DNA of 55,730 nt from positions 1 to 55,730 of the forward strand of contig CABUPZ010000012.1 of assembly GCA_902493585.1 (NCBI GenBank), given 5' to 3'. Positions 7,781-16,722 of this stretch are shown one piece after another. Source of the DNA: an uncultured Fusicatenibacter sp. (lineage in GTDB: Bacteria; Bacillota; Clostridia; Lachnospirales; Lachnospiraceae). Every line of letters starts with the position of its first letter. The stretch's first letter is position 1. The notes beneath the pieces were generated by a model. It searched no databases. It saw only the letters and a list, made by a program, of their open reading frames with translations, and was not told the origin of the DNA. The position numbers and the translations under genes were made by a program.

Positions 7781-9484
7781 ATGGTCTGGAAAACGGGAAA
7801 AGGAAAAAAGAAAAAGGCGCAGTCGTTGCAGGCAATCGGAATGAAGATTCTGCTGCCTGTCTTTCTTGCGTTGTTTGGGTTTCTGATCTGTCTTTTTGTC
7901 GGTCTTCGCGAAACGAGAATTCTGGCAGGTCAATATGTACAGGATACAGCCAAACTTTATGTGGAACAGATCAATAAAGATATTTTACAGATGAACACAG
8001 AACTGATACAGATTCTTGCCAATAATGAAGACATTTCCCGTATTCCGCAGGAGATTCATGCGTCGGATGCGAAGTACTATCATTTGCTGCAGAGTATCCG
8101 GGATGATAACATGATGTTGAAAATCCGTTATCAGGAAGTGCAGAATTTCTTTGTTTATGCGCAGGAGCCTGATTTACTGATCGGGGACAGTGGAACAGTA
8201 TTTGCTGAGAGTCATGTAAGCGGGCTGATGGATGAACTCAGAAATTTTTCCCGTGAAGCAGTGAAGAAAAATAATCCAACGACAGTTTGGAATTTTCTCG
8301 AAGCAGATGGAAGCACTTACATTGTCGGGTGGTATGCAAAAAATCAGAAAATGATAGGGTGTGTGATCCCTCTTGAAGAAGTTTTCACCATGCTGCAGGA
8401 AATGACAGAGAATTATCGCGTGATTCCGTATATGAGGCAGCAGGAAGGGCAGGTTATTTTTCCGGAAAATGCGGAAGAAATGGCACAATTGAAGAAAGGT
8501 GAGGAATATGAGTTTCAATTGGGAACACTGGGGAAATTAGGGGTGTTCATTTTGGAAGACGGGGGAATTCTGGAGGATGTGCTGAGGATGCAGATGATAC
8601 TTATTCTCCTGATCACAATTCTTCTGATCATCTGCTCGATACAGCTGTTCCGTTATTATCGGAGTTTAATGCGTCCTCTGCAAAGCTTTGTTCAGGGCAT
8701 TACCGAAATGGAAGAGGAACAGCAGCTGAATGAAAATGGTGATAACAATATTCTGGAACTGGAGGCAGTCAGTGATCGTTTCCGTGGATTGCTCAGGAAA
8801 ATCCAGTCTCTGAAGATTGCAATTTACGAAAAAGAATTGAATGAACAGAAAGCGGAGCTGGAATTTATGCAGGAACAGATCCGTCCGCATTTTTTCCTGA
8901 ATTGCCTGAGCCTGATCCATGGAATTGCAGATGCGCAGGGAGAGGAAAAGATTACATACATTACAAAGGTACTCTCAGAATATATGCGGTACAATTATCA
9001 GGATTCGGGAAGGGAGAGGAATATTCAGGAGGAGCTGGAGCACGTGAAAAAATATGTCGAGCTTCAGAAACTGAGATATGGCGAGGATGGATTCCGGTTT
9101 GAAGTGATTGAAGACGCTCAGGTGGGAGAGTGCCGGGTCCCGCCGCTGGTTCTCCAGACCCTGGTAGAAAACTCCGTGGTTCACGCGGTGAATCTGGATC
9201 GGATGGTAGAGATTTCGGTTTACATCACCAGCGAAGTATACGAAGACGGGAAGTATCTCTATCTCTGCGTCTCTGATACCGGCAAAGGCTTTTCGCCGGA
9301 AATCATGGAGGCCATCGAGAAAGACCTGCCGATCGTATACAACGGCAGAAAGCATGTAGGCCTTCAGAACATTAAGCGCAGGCTTATGCTTTTATATGGG
9401 GAACGGGCTTCCATGACGATCCAGAATATGGGCGAAAATTATGGGGCAATCGTAGAAATACGGATTCCACAGAATGAGGAATAA
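7781..9484 (+). CDS. YesM-type sensor histidine kinase
   Basis: This 567-residue membrane-bound kinase has two membrane spans (about residues 18-42 and 268-290) enclosing an extracellular sensor region of some 225 residues. A HAMP-like linker, a histidine kinase domain with phospho-acceptor His370 in IRPHFFLN, and an ATPase domain with DTGKGFS and HVGLQNIKRRL boxes follow. This is the YesM/LytS-like class (His_kinase plus HATPase_c). Start ATG 7781 is chosen because AGGAGG lies seven bases upstream; an earlier in-frame ATG at 7748 has no such site. It probably signals to the YesN regulator at 2205-3800, since the two enclose one sugar transporter. Separating kinase and regulator by the transporter genes is less usual than the adjacent pair seen in module 2. 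Confidence 0.9.
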   Translation: MVWKTGKGKKKKAQSLQAIGMKILLPVFLALFGFLICLFVGLRETRILAGQYVQDTAKLYVEQINKDILQMNTELIQILANNEDISRIPQEIHASDAKYYHLLQSIRDDNMMLKIRYQEVQNFFVYAQEPDLLIGDSGTVFAESHVSGLMDELRNFSREAVKKNNPTTVWNFLEADGSTYIVGWYAKNQKMIGCVIPLEEVFTMLQEMTENYRVIPYMRQQEGQVIFPENAEEMAQLKKGEEYEFQLGTLGKLGVFILEDGGILEDVLRMQMILILLITILLIICSIQLFRYYRSLMRPLQSFVQGITEMEEEQQLNENGDNNILELEAVSDRFRGLLRKIQSLKIAIYEKELNEQKAELEFMQEQIRPHFFLNCLSLIHGIADAQGEEKITYITKVLSEYMRYNYQDSGRERNIQEELEHVKKYVELQKLRYGEDGFRFEVIEDAQVGECRVPPLVLQTLVENSVVHAVNLDRMVEISVYITSEVYEDGKYLYLCVSDTGKGFSPEIMEAIEKDLPIVYNGRKHVGLQNIKRRLMLLYGERASMTIQNMGENYGAIVEIRIPQNEE

Positions 9485-9675
9485 ATTCCCTGCAAATGGG
9501 TCGTGCAGATTGCAGGAATGGATTTTCAAACATCAGGGTTTCGTGATCCTGGTACCAGGGCAGCGCAATTCTGAGTATTCTGCTCCTGAGTTAAGGTTAT
9601 TTATCGCAGCTTATACTCAGAACAGTAATCCCATTATAACACGCAGAAATTTTCTTTACAATCATACAGCGATCG
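9485..9675. other. non-coding gap before the malQ promoter
   Basis: The whole gap 9485-9827 is 343 bp. This first part holds no convincing gene: an 83-codon frame beginning inside the kinase gene has no family resemblance or codon signal. It has only scattered short repeats of a CTGAGT / ACTCAG type. The second part holds the terminator and the malQ promoter, which are listed separately. Confidence 0.5.
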
Positions 9676-9738
9676 GCGCCTTGGCGTTTTTCACAAAATG
9701 CAGAATGATAAAATGTGAAAAGTGACAAGGCGCTTTTT
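9676..9738 (+). terminator. long-stem terminator ahead of malQ
   Basis: GCGCCTTG (9676-9683) pairs with CAAGGCGC (9726-9733), with an inner stem TTTTTCAC/GTGAAAA, followed by five T. This ends transcription coming from the kinase gene and insulates the malQ promoter that starts two bases later. Confidence 0.8.
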
Positions 9739-9739
9739 C

Positions 9740-9805
9740 TTGCTTTTTTTATCTGTCTGTGGTATTCTGAAAACGGTTCCGGAAACGTTACCGATATCGT
9801 TTCCG
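9740..9805 (+). promoter_or_regulatory. malQ promoter with overlapping LacI/CcpA-like operators
   Basis: -35 TTGCTT (9740-9745) and -10 TATTCT (9763-9768) are 17 bp apart. A catabolite-responsive-element-like site lies at 9768-9781 (TGAAAACGGTTCCG, two mismatches to the usual consensus). An inverted repeat CGGAAACG (9780-9787) / CGTTTCCG (9798-9805) follows directly over the expected transcription start. LacI-family proteins bind such CG-centred repeats; the regulator encoded in the same operon (11328-12356) or CcpA are the candidates. Binding downstream of the -10 box would repress. Confidence 0.65.
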
Positions 9806-9827
9806 AAAAGAAAGGAGAACGATTACC

Positions 9828-11309
9828 ATGAGAGCCAGTGGAATTTTACTTCCCGTCACATCCCTCCCGTCGGAATACGGAATCGGATGTTTTTCGAAAG
9901 AAGCATATGAATTTGTGGATTCCCTGAAGGCAGCAGGTCAGAAATACTGGCAGATCCTTCCTCTGGGACCGACCGGTTACGGAGACTCTCCGTACCAGTC
10001 TTTTTCTACTTACGCGGGCAATCCGTATTTTATCGATCTGAAGACGCTGGAGCAGGAAGGCCTTCTGAAAAAAGAAGAGTGCAAGGCGTGCGATTTTGGA
10101 GATCATCCGGAATATGTGGATTATGAGAAAATCTACAAGAGCCGCTTCCCGATCCTGGAGAAAGCGTTTGAACGCTTTGTGCCGGATGAAGATTACGCTG
10201 GTTTTATAGAAGAAAACAGTTACTGGCTGGATGATTACTGCCTGTATATGGCGGTGAAAAAGCAGCAGAATGATGTGAGCTGGAGCGAATGGCCGAAAGA
10301 ACTGAAAGATCGTGTGCCGGAAGTTCTGGAGGCGAAGAAAGAAGAGCTGAAAAAAGAAATCGAATTCTATCGCTTCCTGCAGTATCGTTTCGCCGTGCAG
10401 TGGAAAAAACTGAAGGCATATGCCAACGAACAGGGAATTGAGATCATCGGAGATATTCCGATCTATGTGGCGTTTGACAGCGCGGATACCTGGGCGCATC
10501 CGGAGCTGTTCCAGTTTGACGAGGAGAATCAGCCGTTGGCGGTTGCCGGCTGTCCGCCGGATGCCTTTTCGGCGACCGGACAGCTCTGGGGCAATCCTCT
10601 GTACCGCTGGGACTATCATAAGAGTACCGGATATGAGTGGTGGCTGCAGCGCCTGAAATACGTCACAACGCTGTACGATGTGGTTCGGATCGACCACTTC
10701 CGGGGGTTTGATGAATACTATTCGATTCCTTACGGCGACGAGACTGCGCAGAACGGCCATTGGGAAAAGGGACCCGGCATCGAACTTTTCCACACGGTAA
10801 AAGAAAAACTGGGAGATGTGAAGGTCATCGCGGAAGACCTCGGTTATCTGACCGAGAGCGTGATCCAGATGGTGAAGGAGAGCGGATACCCGGGAATGAA
10901 GGTGCTGCAGTTTGCCTTCGACTCCAGAGAAGAGAGCGATTATCTGCCGCACAATTACGAACATAACTGCGTGGTATACACGGGGACCCATGACAACGAT
11001 ACGATCCTTGGATGGTACGATGTAATGGCTGAGCAGGACAGGGAATTTTCCAAAGAGTACATGAATAATTACAAGAGTACCAAGGAAGAGCTTCCGTGGG
11101 ATTTCATCCGTCTTGCGATGGGAAGCGTTGCCGATCTTTGCATCATTCCGATGCAGGATTACCTGGGGCTTGGAAGTGAGGCGCGGATCAATTATCCGTC
11201 CACTCTGGGAAATAACTGGAAGTGGAGGATGAAAAAAGATGCCTTCACCGATGAGCTGGCAGAAGCGATCCGAAGAGTGACCAAGCTGTATGCGAGATGT
11301 GCACAGTAA
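9828..11309 (+). CDS. malQ: 4-alpha-glucanotransferase (amylomaltase, GH77)
   Basis: This 493-residue cytoplasmic enzyme transfers maltosyl and longer alpha-1,4-glucan units between maltodextrins, releasing glucose. The GH77 pattern is complete: N-terminal SGILLPVTSLPS, the GDSPYQSFSTYAGNP substrate segment, catalytic nucleophile Asp289 in RIDHFRG, acid/base Glu336 in IAEDLG, and the third acid Asp389 in THDND. Length is typical of bacterial amylomaltases. Start: ATG after AAGGAG. It is the first gene of an operon with a LacI-type regulator (18 bp gap) and glycogen phosphorylase. Together MalQ and the phosphorylase turn maltodextrins or glycogen into glucose 1-phosphate and glucose. It is preceded by a promoter with LacI-like operators. 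Confidence 0.97.
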   Translation: MRASGILLPVTSLPSEYGIGCFSKEAYEFVDSLKAAGQKYWQILPLGPTGYGDSPYQSFSTYAGNPYFIDLKTLEQEGLLKKEECKACDFGDHPEYVDYEKIYKSRFPILEKAFERFVPDEDYAGFIEENSYWLDDYCLYMAVKKQQNDVSWSEWPKELKDRVPEVLEAKKEELKKEIEFYRFLQYRFAVQWKKLKAYANEQGIEIIGDIPIYVAFDSADTWAHPELFQFDEENQPLAVAGCPPDAFSATGQLWGNPLYRWDYHKSTGYEWWLQRLKYVTTLYDVVRIDHFRGFDEYYSIPYGDETAQNGHWEKGPGIELFHTVKEKLGDVKVIAEDLGYLTESVIQMVKESGYPGMKVLQFAFDSREESDYLPHNYEHNCVVYTGTHDNDTILGWYDVMAEQDREFSKEYMNNYKSTKEELPWDFIRLAMGSVADLCIIPMQDYLGLGSEARINYPSTLGNNWKWRMKKDAFTDELAEAIRRVTKLYARCAQ

Positions 11310-11327
11310 AAAAAGTGAGGTGAGGAA

Positions 11328-12356
11328 ATGGAGCAGATAACGATCCGGGATATAGCAAAAAAATGCGGCGTCGGGGTAAGCACCGTTTCCCGCGCGCTGA
11401 ACAATCATCCGGACATCAATCCGGAGACAAAAGAAATGATCCTGAAGGTCATGTCAGAATATAATTATGTACCCAACAACAGCGCCCGCAATCTGAAGCG
11501 TTCCGACGCCAAGGCAATCGCGGTGCTGGTCAAGGGCATGGACAATATGTTCTTCAACAACATGATCAGTATTCTGGAAGAAAAAGCAAGAAAGAAAAAG
11601 TATTCCTGCATCATCGAGCGGGTGGAGGAAAAGGCCAGCGAGGTGGATGCAGCCATTGAGATCGTCAAGGAAAAACGGCTCCGGGGTATTATCTTCCTCG
11701 GCGGAAATTTTATTCATCCGAAGGAAAAGCTGGAGCAGATCCCCGTTCCCTACGTGATCACCACCGTCGGGATCCGGGAGAATGAAGAACTTCCCTGTGC
11801 CAGCGTATCGGTGGATGATTACAGGGAAAGTTATAAGATGGTGGATTACCTGTGTTCCTGCGGACACAGAAAAATAGCGATCCTGGCGGCCTGTGAAGAC
11901 GATATCAGTATCGGCCGCCTGAGGCTGGATGCGTACCGGAAGGTACTGGAAGACCGGCAGATTCCCTTTGATCCGTCCCTGGTCCGCCATATGACCCGCC
12001 AGGACAATTATTCGTTCGGGACAGGATACAAGCTGACTCGGGAACTGCTGGAAGAAGGGATTGATTTTACTGCTTTGTATACAACTTCGGATACCCTTGC
12101 CATCGGCGCGTGCCGGGCATTGAAGGAGGCGGGCAAACGTGTGCCGGAAGATATTTCCGTGGCAGGATTTGACGGAATTGACGTTGGGGCGTATTATATT
12201 CCCAGCATCACGACCATCCGTCAGCCGGTGGAAGCGATGGCGACAGAATCCGCCAGAAAACTGTTTGCGATGATTGACCGGAAGGAAGAGCCGTCGGCGC
12301 AGGTTTTCGACGGAGAACTGGTTATCCGGGAATCCACCGGAAAGCCAAAAGAATAA
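11328..12356 (+). CDS. LacI-family transcriptional regulator (alpha-glucan operon)
   Basis: This 342-residue regulator has an N-terminal LacI helix-turn-helix (residues 1-50) with the classic ISTVSRALN-like recognition helix (here VSTVSRALNNH) and hinge, then a periplasmic-binding-protein-like effector domain (about 60-335) ending in VAGFDGIDV and the TTIRQP segment. This is a full-length family member. It sits between malQ and glgP on the same strand, so it most likely senses a maltodextrin-related effector and controls this operon through the inverted repeat at 9780-9805 (inference). Start: ATG after GTGAGG. It could instead act as an activator, because some clostridial MalR/RegA-like members do; sequence alone does not decide. 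Confidence 0.9.
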   Translation: MEQITIRDIAKKCGVGVSTVSRALNNHPDINPETKEMILKVMSEYNYVPNNSARNLKRSDAKAIAVLVKGMDNMFFNNMISILEEKARKKKYSCIIERVEEKASEVDAAIEIVKEKRLRGIIFLGGNFIHPKEKLEQIPVPYVITTVGIRENEELPCASVSVDDYRESYKMVDYLCSCGHRKIAILAACEDDISIGRLRLDAYRKVLEDRQIPFDPSLVRHMTRQDNYSFGTGYKLTRELLEEGIDFTALYTTSDTLAIGACRALKEAGKRVPEDISVAGFDGIDVGAYYIPSITTIRQPVEAMATESARKLFAMIDRKEEPSAQVFDGELVIRESTGKPKE

Positions 12357-12432
12357 CAAAAATATCAGAAAACGGAACTGTCAAAGAATAAGACCACTGC
12401 TGAACAAAAAAGTCTGAAAAGGAGAAGAAGAA

Positions 12433-14715
12433 ATGGAAGAAAGAATTCAGAACCTTTTAAAAGAACGTTTTGGAAGAGACATTGACAACTGCACAAAGAG
12501 CGAGATCTTCGAAGCACTGATGGTATTGACCAAGCAGGAGCTGGCTACCCGCAGGAGAAATGAAGGAAAGAAAAAACTGTATTACATTTCCGCGGAGTTC
12601 CTAATCGGAAAACTGCTGTCCAACAACCTGATCAATCTTGGCATGTACGATGAGGTGGCGGATGCGCTGAAAAAACACGGAAGAGATCTGACAGAGATTG
12701 AGGAAATGGAACTTGAGCCGTCTTTGGGCAACGGCGGACTGGGACGTCTGGCGGCATGTTTTCTGGATTCCATTGCGACCCTGGGACTTCCGGGCGACGG
12801 TATCGGCCTGAACTACCATTTCGGACTGTTCCGCCAGATGTTTGTGGACAACAAACAGAAAGAAGTGAAGAATCCGTGGCTTACCCCAGAGAGCTGGCTG
12901 GTAAAGCAGCCGGTATCCTTCCAGGTGCCGTTCAAGAATTTTACCATGCACTCTGTGCTGTATGACATTGATGTGCCGGGTTATGAGTCCGGATGCAACC
13001 GTCTGCATCTGTTTGATGTCGATACGGTGGATGAGGGAATCGTGCCGAGTGACAGCATCGGTTTTGACAAGCACCAGATCCAGAAAAACCTGACCCTGTT
13101 CCTGTATCCGGACGACAGTGACCGCGCCGGACAGCTTCTGCGTATCTACCAGCAGTATTTCATGGTCAGCAACGGCGCGCAGCTGATCCTGAAGGAATGC
13201 GACGAGAAAGGTTATGACCTGCATCACCTGGATGAGCATGTGGTGATCCAGATCAACGATACCCACCCGTCCATGGTAATTCCGGAACTGATCCGTCTGC
13301 TTCAGCAGAGAGGATTTACTCTGGATGAGGCGATCCGCGTAGTCAGCAAAACCTGTGCATACACCAACCATACGATCCTTGCCGAAGCGCTGGAAAAATG
13401 GCCGAACGACTATCTGGAAGAAGTGGTTCCGCATCTGCTCCCGATCATCTTTGAGCTGGATGCCCGCGCGAAAGCCAAATACAAAGGAGAAGAAGTTGCG
13501 ATCATCGACAAGGACAGACGTGTGCATATGGCACATATGGATATCCATTACGGTTTCTCTGTCAATGGTGTGGCGGCACTGCACACAGAGATCCTGAAAA
13601 ACTCCGAACTGAAACCGTTCTATGATATCTATCCGGACAAGTTCAACAATAAGACCAACGGTATTACCTTCCGCCGCTGGCTGATCCACTGCAATCACGA
13701 GCTGGCGGATTACATCCAAAGCCTGATCGGAAGCGGATATAAGAAGAACGCAATGGAGCTGGAAAAGCTTCTGAAATACAAAAATGACGCGAAAGTGCTG
13801 AAAAAGCTGGAAGAAATCAAGAAGAACAATAAGAAGGCACTGAAGAAGTATCTCTATGAGACCCAGAATCTGACAGTGGATGAGAACGCAATCTTCGACG
13901 TACAGGTAAAACGTCTTCACGAGTACAAACGTCAGCAGATGAATGCCCTGTATGCGATCTACAAATACATGGACATCAAGGCAGGAAACAAACCGAAAAC
14001 TCCGATCATCATGATCTTCGGCGCAAAGGCAGCTCCGGCATATACGATCGCCAAGGATATCATCCACCTGATCCTCTGTCTGCAGGAACTGATCGCTTCC
14101 GATCCGGAGGTGAGCCCGTATTTCCAGGTGATCATGCTGGAGAACTACAATGTATCCAAGGCGGCGAAAGTGATCCCGGCAGCGGATATCTCTGAGCAGA
14201 TCTCCCTGGCTTCCAAGGAAGCGTCCGGAACCGGCAACATGAAATTTATGCTGAACGGTGCAGTGACTCTGGGAACCGAGGACGGCGCGAATGTGGAGAT
14301 CCATGATCTGGTAGGCGACGAAAATATCTATATTTTCGGAAAGAAACCACAGGATGTCATCGACCTGTACGACGAAAAGAAGAAAGATCCGCAGGCAGGA
14401 TACAACTCCAAGGCAATCTATGACAAAGATTCTCAGATCGCAAAACTGGTGGACTTTATCGTCAGTGATGAGCTGCTGGCAATCGGCGACCGTCTGAACC
14501 TGGAGCGCCTGTACAAGGAGATCCTGAACAAAGACTGGTTCATGACTCTGCTTGACCTGAAAGAATACATCCAGGTGAAGGAGAAAGTATACAAAGATTA
14601 CGAGAACCGCAGCGCATGGAACAAAAAGTGCCTGATCAATATCGCAAATGCGGGATTCTTCTCTTCGGACCGTACCATTGAACAGTACAATGAAGATATC
14701 TGGCATTTAGGATAA
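12433..14715 (+). CDS. glgP: glycogen/maltodextrin phosphorylase
   Basis: This 760-residue pyridoxal-phosphate enzyme cuts alpha-1,4-glucans with phosphate to give glucose 1-phosphate. Diagnostic features are the N-terminal EPSLGNGGLGRLAACF segment (about residue 95), INDTHP (about 275), VQVKRLHEYKRQ (about 490), and the PLP-binding stretch GTGNMKF with Lys604, followed by GAVTLGTEDGANVEI. The length is slightly short compared with about 800 residues for the E. coli enzyme, mostly because the N-terminus is compact. Start: ATG after AGGAGAAG. It ends the malQ-lacI-glgP operon and is followed by a strong terminator. A genuine maltodextrin-specific enzyme cannot be told from a glycogen phosphorylase here, and the lack of other glycogen genes nearby leans slightly to maltodextrin use. 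Confidence 0.95.
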   Translation: MEERIQNLLKERFGRDIDNCTKSEIFEALMVLTKQELATRRRNEGKKKLYYISAEFLIGKLLSNNLINLGMYDEVADALKKHGRDLTEIEEMELEPSLGNGGLGRLAACFLDSIATLGLPGDGIGLNYHFGLFRQMFVDNKQKEVKNPWLTPESWLVKQPVSFQVPFKNFTMHSVLYDIDVPGYESGCNRLHLFDVDTVDEGIVPSDSIGFDKHQIQKNLTLFLYPDDSDRAGQLLRIYQQYFMVSNGAQLILKECDEKGYDLHHLDEHVVIQINDTHPSMVIPELIRLLQQRGFTLDEAIRVVSKTCAYTNHTILAEALEKWPNDYLEEVVPHLLPIIFELDARAKAKYKGEEVAIIDKDRRVHMAHMDIHYGFSVNGVAALHTEILKNSELKPFYDIYPDKFNNKTNGITFRRWLIHCNHELADYIQSLIGSGYKKNAMELEKLLKYKNDAKVLKKLEEIKKNNKKALKKYLYETQNLTVDENAIFDVQVKRLHEYKRQQMNALYAIYKYMDIKAGNKPKTPIIMIFGAKAAPAYTIAKDIIHLILCLQELIASDPEVSPYFQVIMLENYNVSKAAKVIPAADISEQISLASKEASGTGNMKFMLNGAVTLGTEDGANVEIHDLVGDENIYIFGKKPQDVIDLYDEKKKDPQAGYNSKAIYDKDSQIAKLVDFIVSDELLAIGDRLNLERLYKEILNKDWFMTLLDLKEYIQVKEKVYKDYENRSAWNKKCLINIANAGFFSSDRTIEQYNEDIWHLG

Positions 14716-14750
14716 TGATATCAGAAGAGAGAGAGTATAAAATAAAATAG

Positions 14751-14807
14751 AAAAACGCTCTGTGTGGACAGAACTACAAAATAGTCTGTCTGCATAGAGC
14801 GTTTTTT
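14751..14807 (+). terminator. terminator of the malQ-lacI-glgP operon
   Basis: AAAAACGCTCT pairs with AGAGCGTTTTTT, and GACAGA/TCTGTC forms an inner stem. It ends in six T. Two stems stacked with a small internal loop make it strong, and the A-run on the left makes it potentially bidirectional. Confidence 0.9.
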
Positions 14808-14856
14808 GGGTGGAATGACAAAGAATATGAATGTAGGATGGAGAAATACAAATAAA

Positions 14857-14896
14857 TTTTGGCGGATTGCCAAAAGAAAAGTTTCTGTGGTAAAAT
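14857..14896 (+). promoter_or_regulatory. promoter of sensor module 2 with an inverted repeat over the -35
   Basis: -35 TTGCCA (14867-14872) and -10 TAAAAT (14891-14896) are 18 bp apart. The perfect inverted repeat TTTTGGC/GCCAAAA (14857-14863, 14869-14875) overlaps the -35 box, a position expected for a repressor or an activator. The binding protein is unknown. Confidence 0.55.
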
Positions 14897-14925
14897 AGAA
14901 AAAATATATGTAAAGCGGTGGTGGG

Positions 14926-16722
14926 ATGGAGAGTATAAAAAAAAGAATTGGCAATCTGTCTATGTTTCGGAAAATATTTTTCACGTTGGTTTTTCTGATG
15001 TCTGTTGTATGTATCATTTATCTTATGAATCTTCAGCATCTGGTTGAACAGTATAATACCCGATTGTACCAGGTTACGGCAAGAAGTCTCAGAACAGCAA
15101 CCTCGTCCATGGAGGAAGAATTGAGAAAAATCGCAACGTTGTCAACGGACACAGCTATGGATAAGGTGATACAGGAGAAAATCCCGATTATGAAAGATAC
15201 GCAGCAGACGAGCAAACAGGGAACTGCCAGAAGAGAGATATACGAGACGATGTATCAGTATTATTACAGAAACGAGTATGTTACGTCCATAGCACTTTAT
15301 TTGGATGATACAGTTATCCGTATGGGAGAGAGGAATTCAATTTCTGACAGTGAATATGAGGGTCTGAGGAAAAAAGCGGTGGAGGCACAGGGAAGGATAG
15401 TGTGGCAGTATGACGAATCCAATGAAAACAGGATTGCATGTGTACGCCAGGTGCGGGAAGCGAAAGACCTTCGCCTGACAGATTTGGGAATTCTATTTAT
15501 TTATGTGGATTTGGAAAGTCTGGTGAAAGACTGCCTGAATGAGGCAGGCTATAGTGAAGAAGAAGGAGAATTTGCTCTGTTTGACAACAAGGATACTGTA
15601 ATTTATACCCAGAGGGATGTATCCGATGATTTGTATCAGAAAATTGCTCATCATGAAGAGAACAGTTATCTGATAGAAAAAGTAGGAGATACTGAGGAAT
15701 TTATTATCCGTGGCCAGATGTTTACCGGAAACAACTGGAAATATGTGTATTTTCAGGATTACAATCAGCTTTTTGAGAAAATGAATCAGATAAAAGTAAA
15801 CACGGTTCTTATTACCGTGCTGGTTTGTCTGCTGGCAGTAATAGCGGCTCAGATTGTTTTGAGCAGTATTTTCCGTCATATGGATTTTCTGATAGAAAAA
15901 ATTGAGGCTTTTGGGGCTGGAAAAACCATTGATTCCAGGAGATTCCCCAATTACAGCGACAGAGGAGATGAGATCGGAAAACTGCATCAGGCGTTTGATG
16001 AGATGACTTACAGTGTAAAAAGGCTTCGTGATGAAAATTACGATAAGCAGATTTTGCTGAGAGAAGCGGAAATCAAGATGCTGGAACAACAGATAAATCC
16101 ACATTTTCTGTATAATACACTGGATTCCATCAACTGGATGGCACAATGTTATCATGCCGATGATATCAGTCAAATGGCGAGATCCTTAGGGAATATTTTC
16201 CGCATATCAATATCAGAAAAAAGAGAATTGATTCTGTTGGATGAAGAACTGAGCCTGCTGGATAATTATATTCAAATTCAGAAAATACGATTTAAAGACA
16301 AACTTGAGTTTCAGATTATTAAGCCCGATGGGATGGACGAGTTGTATATACCAAAACTTTGTATTCAGCCATTGGTTGAGAATGCATTGAAATATGCGCT
16401 GGAATGTAACGATGAAGTATGTGTGATTCAGGTAATAATAAAAAAAGAAGAAAAATACTATAGAATCCAAATTTCAAATACCGGTTCAGAATTTGATCAG
16501 GATCTTCTGGAAAAGCTGAAAAAGCATATTGTGATTCCTCAGGGAACCGGAGTAGGCATCATGAATATTGATTCCAGACTGAGGTTGATTTACGGCACGG
16601 ATTATGGATTGCGATTTAGAAATGAAGATGGAAAAGCTATTGTGGAATTGAGAATACCATTTGCAAGATCTGGCAAAGCAGAAAGGGATGAGGGGTATGC
16701 TGCGTTTAATGATTGTGGATGA
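14926..16722 (+). CDS. YesM-type sensor histidine kinase, module 2
   Basis: This 598-residue membrane kinase has a first membrane span at about residues 16-36, an extracellular double-Cache-like sensor region to about residue 285, and a second span at about 288-310. A HAMP segment with the DRGDEIGKL motif and a kinase domain with phospho-acceptor His393 in INPHFLYNTLDSINW follow, and then an ATPase domain with NALKYAL and GTGVGIMNIDSRL boxes. Start: ATG 14926 after GGTGGTGGG. It overlaps the following response regulator by 26 bp, so the two are translationally coupled. Its position directly upstream of a mannoside uptake and degradation set suggests that it senses an extracellular sugar, possibly via the binding protein; the ligand itself cannot be read. 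Confidence 0.92.
   Translation: MESIKKRIGNLSMFRKIFFTLVFLMSVVCIIYLMNLQHLVEQYNTRLYQVTARSLRTATSSMEEELRKIATLSTDTAMDKVIQEKIPIMKDTQQTSKQGTARREIYETMYQYYYRNEYVTSIALYLDDTVIRMGERNSISDSEYEGLRKKAVEAQGRIVWQYDESNENRIACVRQVREAKDLRLTDLGILFIYVDLESLVKDCLNEAGYSEEEGEFALFDNKDTVIYTQRDVSDDLYQKIAHHEENSYLIEKVGDTEEFIIRGQMFTGNNWKYVYFQDYNQLFEKMNQIKVNTVLITVLVCLLAVIAAQIVLSSIFRHMDFLIEKIEAFGAGKTIDSRRFPNYSDRGDEIGKLHQAFDEMTYSVKRLRDENYDKQILLREAEIKMLEQQINPHFLYNTLDSINWMAQCYHADDISQMARSLGNIFRISISEKRELILLDEELSLLDNYIQIQKIRFKDKLEFQIIKPDGMDELYIPKLCIQPLVENALKYALECNDEVCVIQVIIKKEEKYYRIQISNTGSEFDQDLLEKLKKHIVIPQGTGVGIMNIDSRLRLIYGTDYGLRFRNEDGKAIVELRIPFARSGKAERDEGYAAFNDCG

Noticed and set aside
9474..9725. An 83-residue frame in the gap before malQ
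   Set aside because: It starts inside the kinase gene, lacks a ribosome binding site and runs into the terminator hairpin; no similarity seen.
9846..11408. A 520-residue open frame on the minus strand opposite malQ
   Set aside because: It is a shadow of malQ: no family motif, unusual composition, and no ribosome site.
12601..14706. A 701-residue open frame on the minus strand opposite glgP
   Set aside because: It is antisense to a clear phosphorylase gene, has no recognisable domain and is explained by codon bias leaving few stops in that frame.
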